Shown in pieces: positions 48,820 to 50,001 of a DNA stretch of 50,001 nt. Both the position numbers and the translations under genes were made by a program. Source of the stretch: Myxococcales bacterium (GTDB taxonomy: Bacteria > Myxococcota_A > Polyangia > Polyangiales > Polyangiaceae). Each line of letters opens with the position of its first letter. The stretch's first letter is position 1. The notes under the pieces are model-generated. The model was not told where the DNA came from. It did no database searches and was given only the letters and a program-made list of their open reading frames with translations. The stretch lies in contig JANXLV010000156.1 of NCBI GenBank assembly GCA_025355005.1, forward strand, positions 1 to 50,001, written 5' to 3'.

Positions 48820-50001
48820 TCATTTGCGTTGCCAGAGGTCCCACTCTCCGGAGTGGCCCACGCTGTGGAAGTACGGGTCCATCGCGAGGCGCGTCTCGGT
48901 CGTCGGGTGGAAGCGGAATGAGAGCACCAGATCGAAGTTCGTCTGCACGTCGGCCCGCTTCCACCATGATGCGTCGTTCACCATGATGGTGGCCGGCGAT
49001 GGCGGCGCGTCCTTGTAGCGCACTTCCATCGCGCGAACGCGTGTATCATACACGGGTGCCTCGTAGCCCTTGCGCGCGGCCACGTACGCGTAGTTCTGCT
49101 CGAACGTGAACGCGAACCACTCCTTCGACGACTGCTCGCCGAACGTGACCTGCGTGATGCGCAGATGCCCGTCGGGTGCCTGCGCCACGATCTGGTCGAG
49201 CCCCTTCATGTCCTCTTCGTTCAATCCCCGCAGCGCGCCGAAGAGCAGCGCGAGACGCATGATCGTGAAGCGGCCGATCAGGTACACGCCCGCGAGCGAC
49301 GCAAGCTTGTGCCGCGCAAACAGCGCCGGTGTGATGCACAGCGGAAGCAGCCACAGCGCGATGTCGATGTGCCTGGGCGCCACGAGCTGCTGGCCCGCGT
49401 TGCTCGCGCTGACCTCGCGCGGGAGCACGAAATACGAGAACGCCGTGAGCGCGAAGAACAGCTCCGGCAGCGGGCTCCTGTCGCGCGAGCCCAGCTTGCG
49501 CAGCGCCACACAGACGAGCGCGAGCCCGATGAGGTACACGGTCTGCAGCTGCTCGTCCGGGAGCTTGGTGACTTGGACGAGGAGGAGCATCGCGCGGAAC
49601 TTCTCGTCCAGCGTGCCGTAGAGCCCAGCGCGCCAGTTGCTCGACTCCGACAGACCGCCGAGGCGCGTCTGCGTGTCGCGGTACCACGCGTAGAACGACA
49701 CGAGCACGGGCGCGGACCCCACGCCGGCCACCGCGGTCTGCAGCGCGAAGATGCGCGGCGTCGCCTTGCGCGGCGCGACCGCGAGCCAGCCGAGCATGCG
49801 ATGCACCAAGAACGCCACCCACGCGACCGCGAGCAGCACGCCCGTGAACGCGAACACCTGCGTGTGACTGGTCCAGAGCAGCCACACCGAAAGCGTGTAC
49901 GCGAGCCCGTGCTTCCACGTGGGCTTCGGAGTACGGAAGATCAACGCGAACGTGAAGAGCGTGAGCAAGAAGAACGGCGCCGCAGCCGAGAACTTCAGAA
50001 A
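48820..50001 (-). CDS. Polytopic membrane protein, possible GT-C-type glycosyltransferase 5 (5' end outside window)
   Basis: The frame stays open to the end of the window, and the residues before TTG 49968 (FLKFSAAAPFF) continue the same membrane segment, so the true start lies beyond 50001. At least 393 residues are present, with about eight hydrophobic segments (VWLLWTSHTQVFAFTGVLLAVAW, LLPLCITPALFARHKL, ...). The soluble C-terminal region (NEEDMKGLDQIVAQAPDGHLRITQVTFGEQ, VARKGYEAPVYDTRVR, PATIMVNDASWWKRADVQTNFDLVLSFRFH) ends GEWDLWQRK. It parallels the end of the 43076-44755 protein (PVYDTQIY..., TIINNPHLWYEHPNLWTDFDYVLV..., YELWGRK), so the two are paralogues. Confidence 0.8.
   Translation of the reverse strand, partial: FLKFSAAAPFFLLTLFTFALIFRTPKPTWKHGLAYTLSVWLLWTSHTQVFAFTGVLLAVAWVAFLVHRMLGWLAVAPRKATPRIFALQTAVAGVGSAPVLVSFYAWYRDTQTRLGGLSESSNWRAGLYGTLDEKFRAMLLLVQVTKLPDEQLQTVYLIGLALVCVALRKLGSRDRSPLPELFFALTAFSYFVLPREVSASNAGQQLVAPRHIDIALWLLPLCITPALFARHKLASLAGVYLIGRFTIMRLALLFGALRGLNEEDMKGLDQIVAQAPDGHLRITQVTFGEQSSKEWFAFTFEQNYAYVAARKGYEAPVYDTRVRAMEVRYKDAPPSPATIMVNDASWWKRADVQTNFDLVLSFRFHPTTETRLAMDPYFHSVGHSGEWDLWQRK

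Overview
This is a GC-rich window, densely packed with genes, from what looks like a Myxococcota genome (probably a Polyangia-type myxobacterium). That placement is inferred from gene content: an AgmX/PglI C-terminal-domain protein, many small lipoproteins with Ser/Gly/Asp/Ala-rich linkers, an FHA-GAF sigma-54 activator, an orphan PrkA kinase, a DUF6600 protein, and frequent GTG/TTG starts with 4-bp gene overlaps. No rRNA, tRNA, CRISPR array, IS element or phage gene was seen.

Region 1 (1-6.5 kb) is an accessory patch. It holds the 3' end of a kinase-like protein, several lipoproteins of unknown role, an AgmX-type protein that looks 5'-truncated, and three small toxin-antitoxin modules: DUF433/DUF5615, RHH-like/PIN, and an antitoxin/RelE pair. 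The RelE-like toxin is broken at a run of eight C. A decayed fragment of a second DUF5615 gene lies nearby.

Region 2 (6.5-19 kb) holds two adjacent zinc-ribbon membrane proteins (one with an LCCL domain), a repeat- and hairpin-rich intergenic segment, prkA, a DUF6600 lipoprotein behind a good sigma-54 promoter candidate, folK, a GIDE-domain membrane protein divergent from two tandem SPFH (band 7) proteins, an alpha/beta hydrolase and a lipoprotein.

Region 3 (18.7-27.7 kb) starts with a minus-strand operon: a HEAT-like lipoprotein, an FHA-GAF-AAA-Fis sigma-54 activator, and a lipoprotein with a long Thr-Ser/Thr-Pro hexanucleotide repeat. Metabolic genes follow (FAD-dependent oxidoreductase, CysQ phosphatase, aldo/keto reductase), then a divergent lipoprotein with two SnoaL-like domains flanked by an upstream hairpin and a clear terminator.

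Region 4 (27.7-50 kb) is a surface-glycan locus made of short operons on both strands. It encodes a UDP-sugar dehydrogenase, three DegT-type aminotransferases, two SDR epimerase/dehydratases, two Gfo/Idh/MocA oxidoreductases, two hexapeptide acyltransferases, a methyltransferase, two GT2 glycosyltransferases and five large polytopic proteins of GT-C/ArnT-like appearance (one cut by the window end). Together these could make nucleotide-activated amino or diamino sugars and transfer them, via lipid carriers, to a surface polysaccharide or lipid. No flippase, polymerase or exporter is visible in the window. A DUF4143 ATPase with an unusually AT-rich promoter is inserted near the end.
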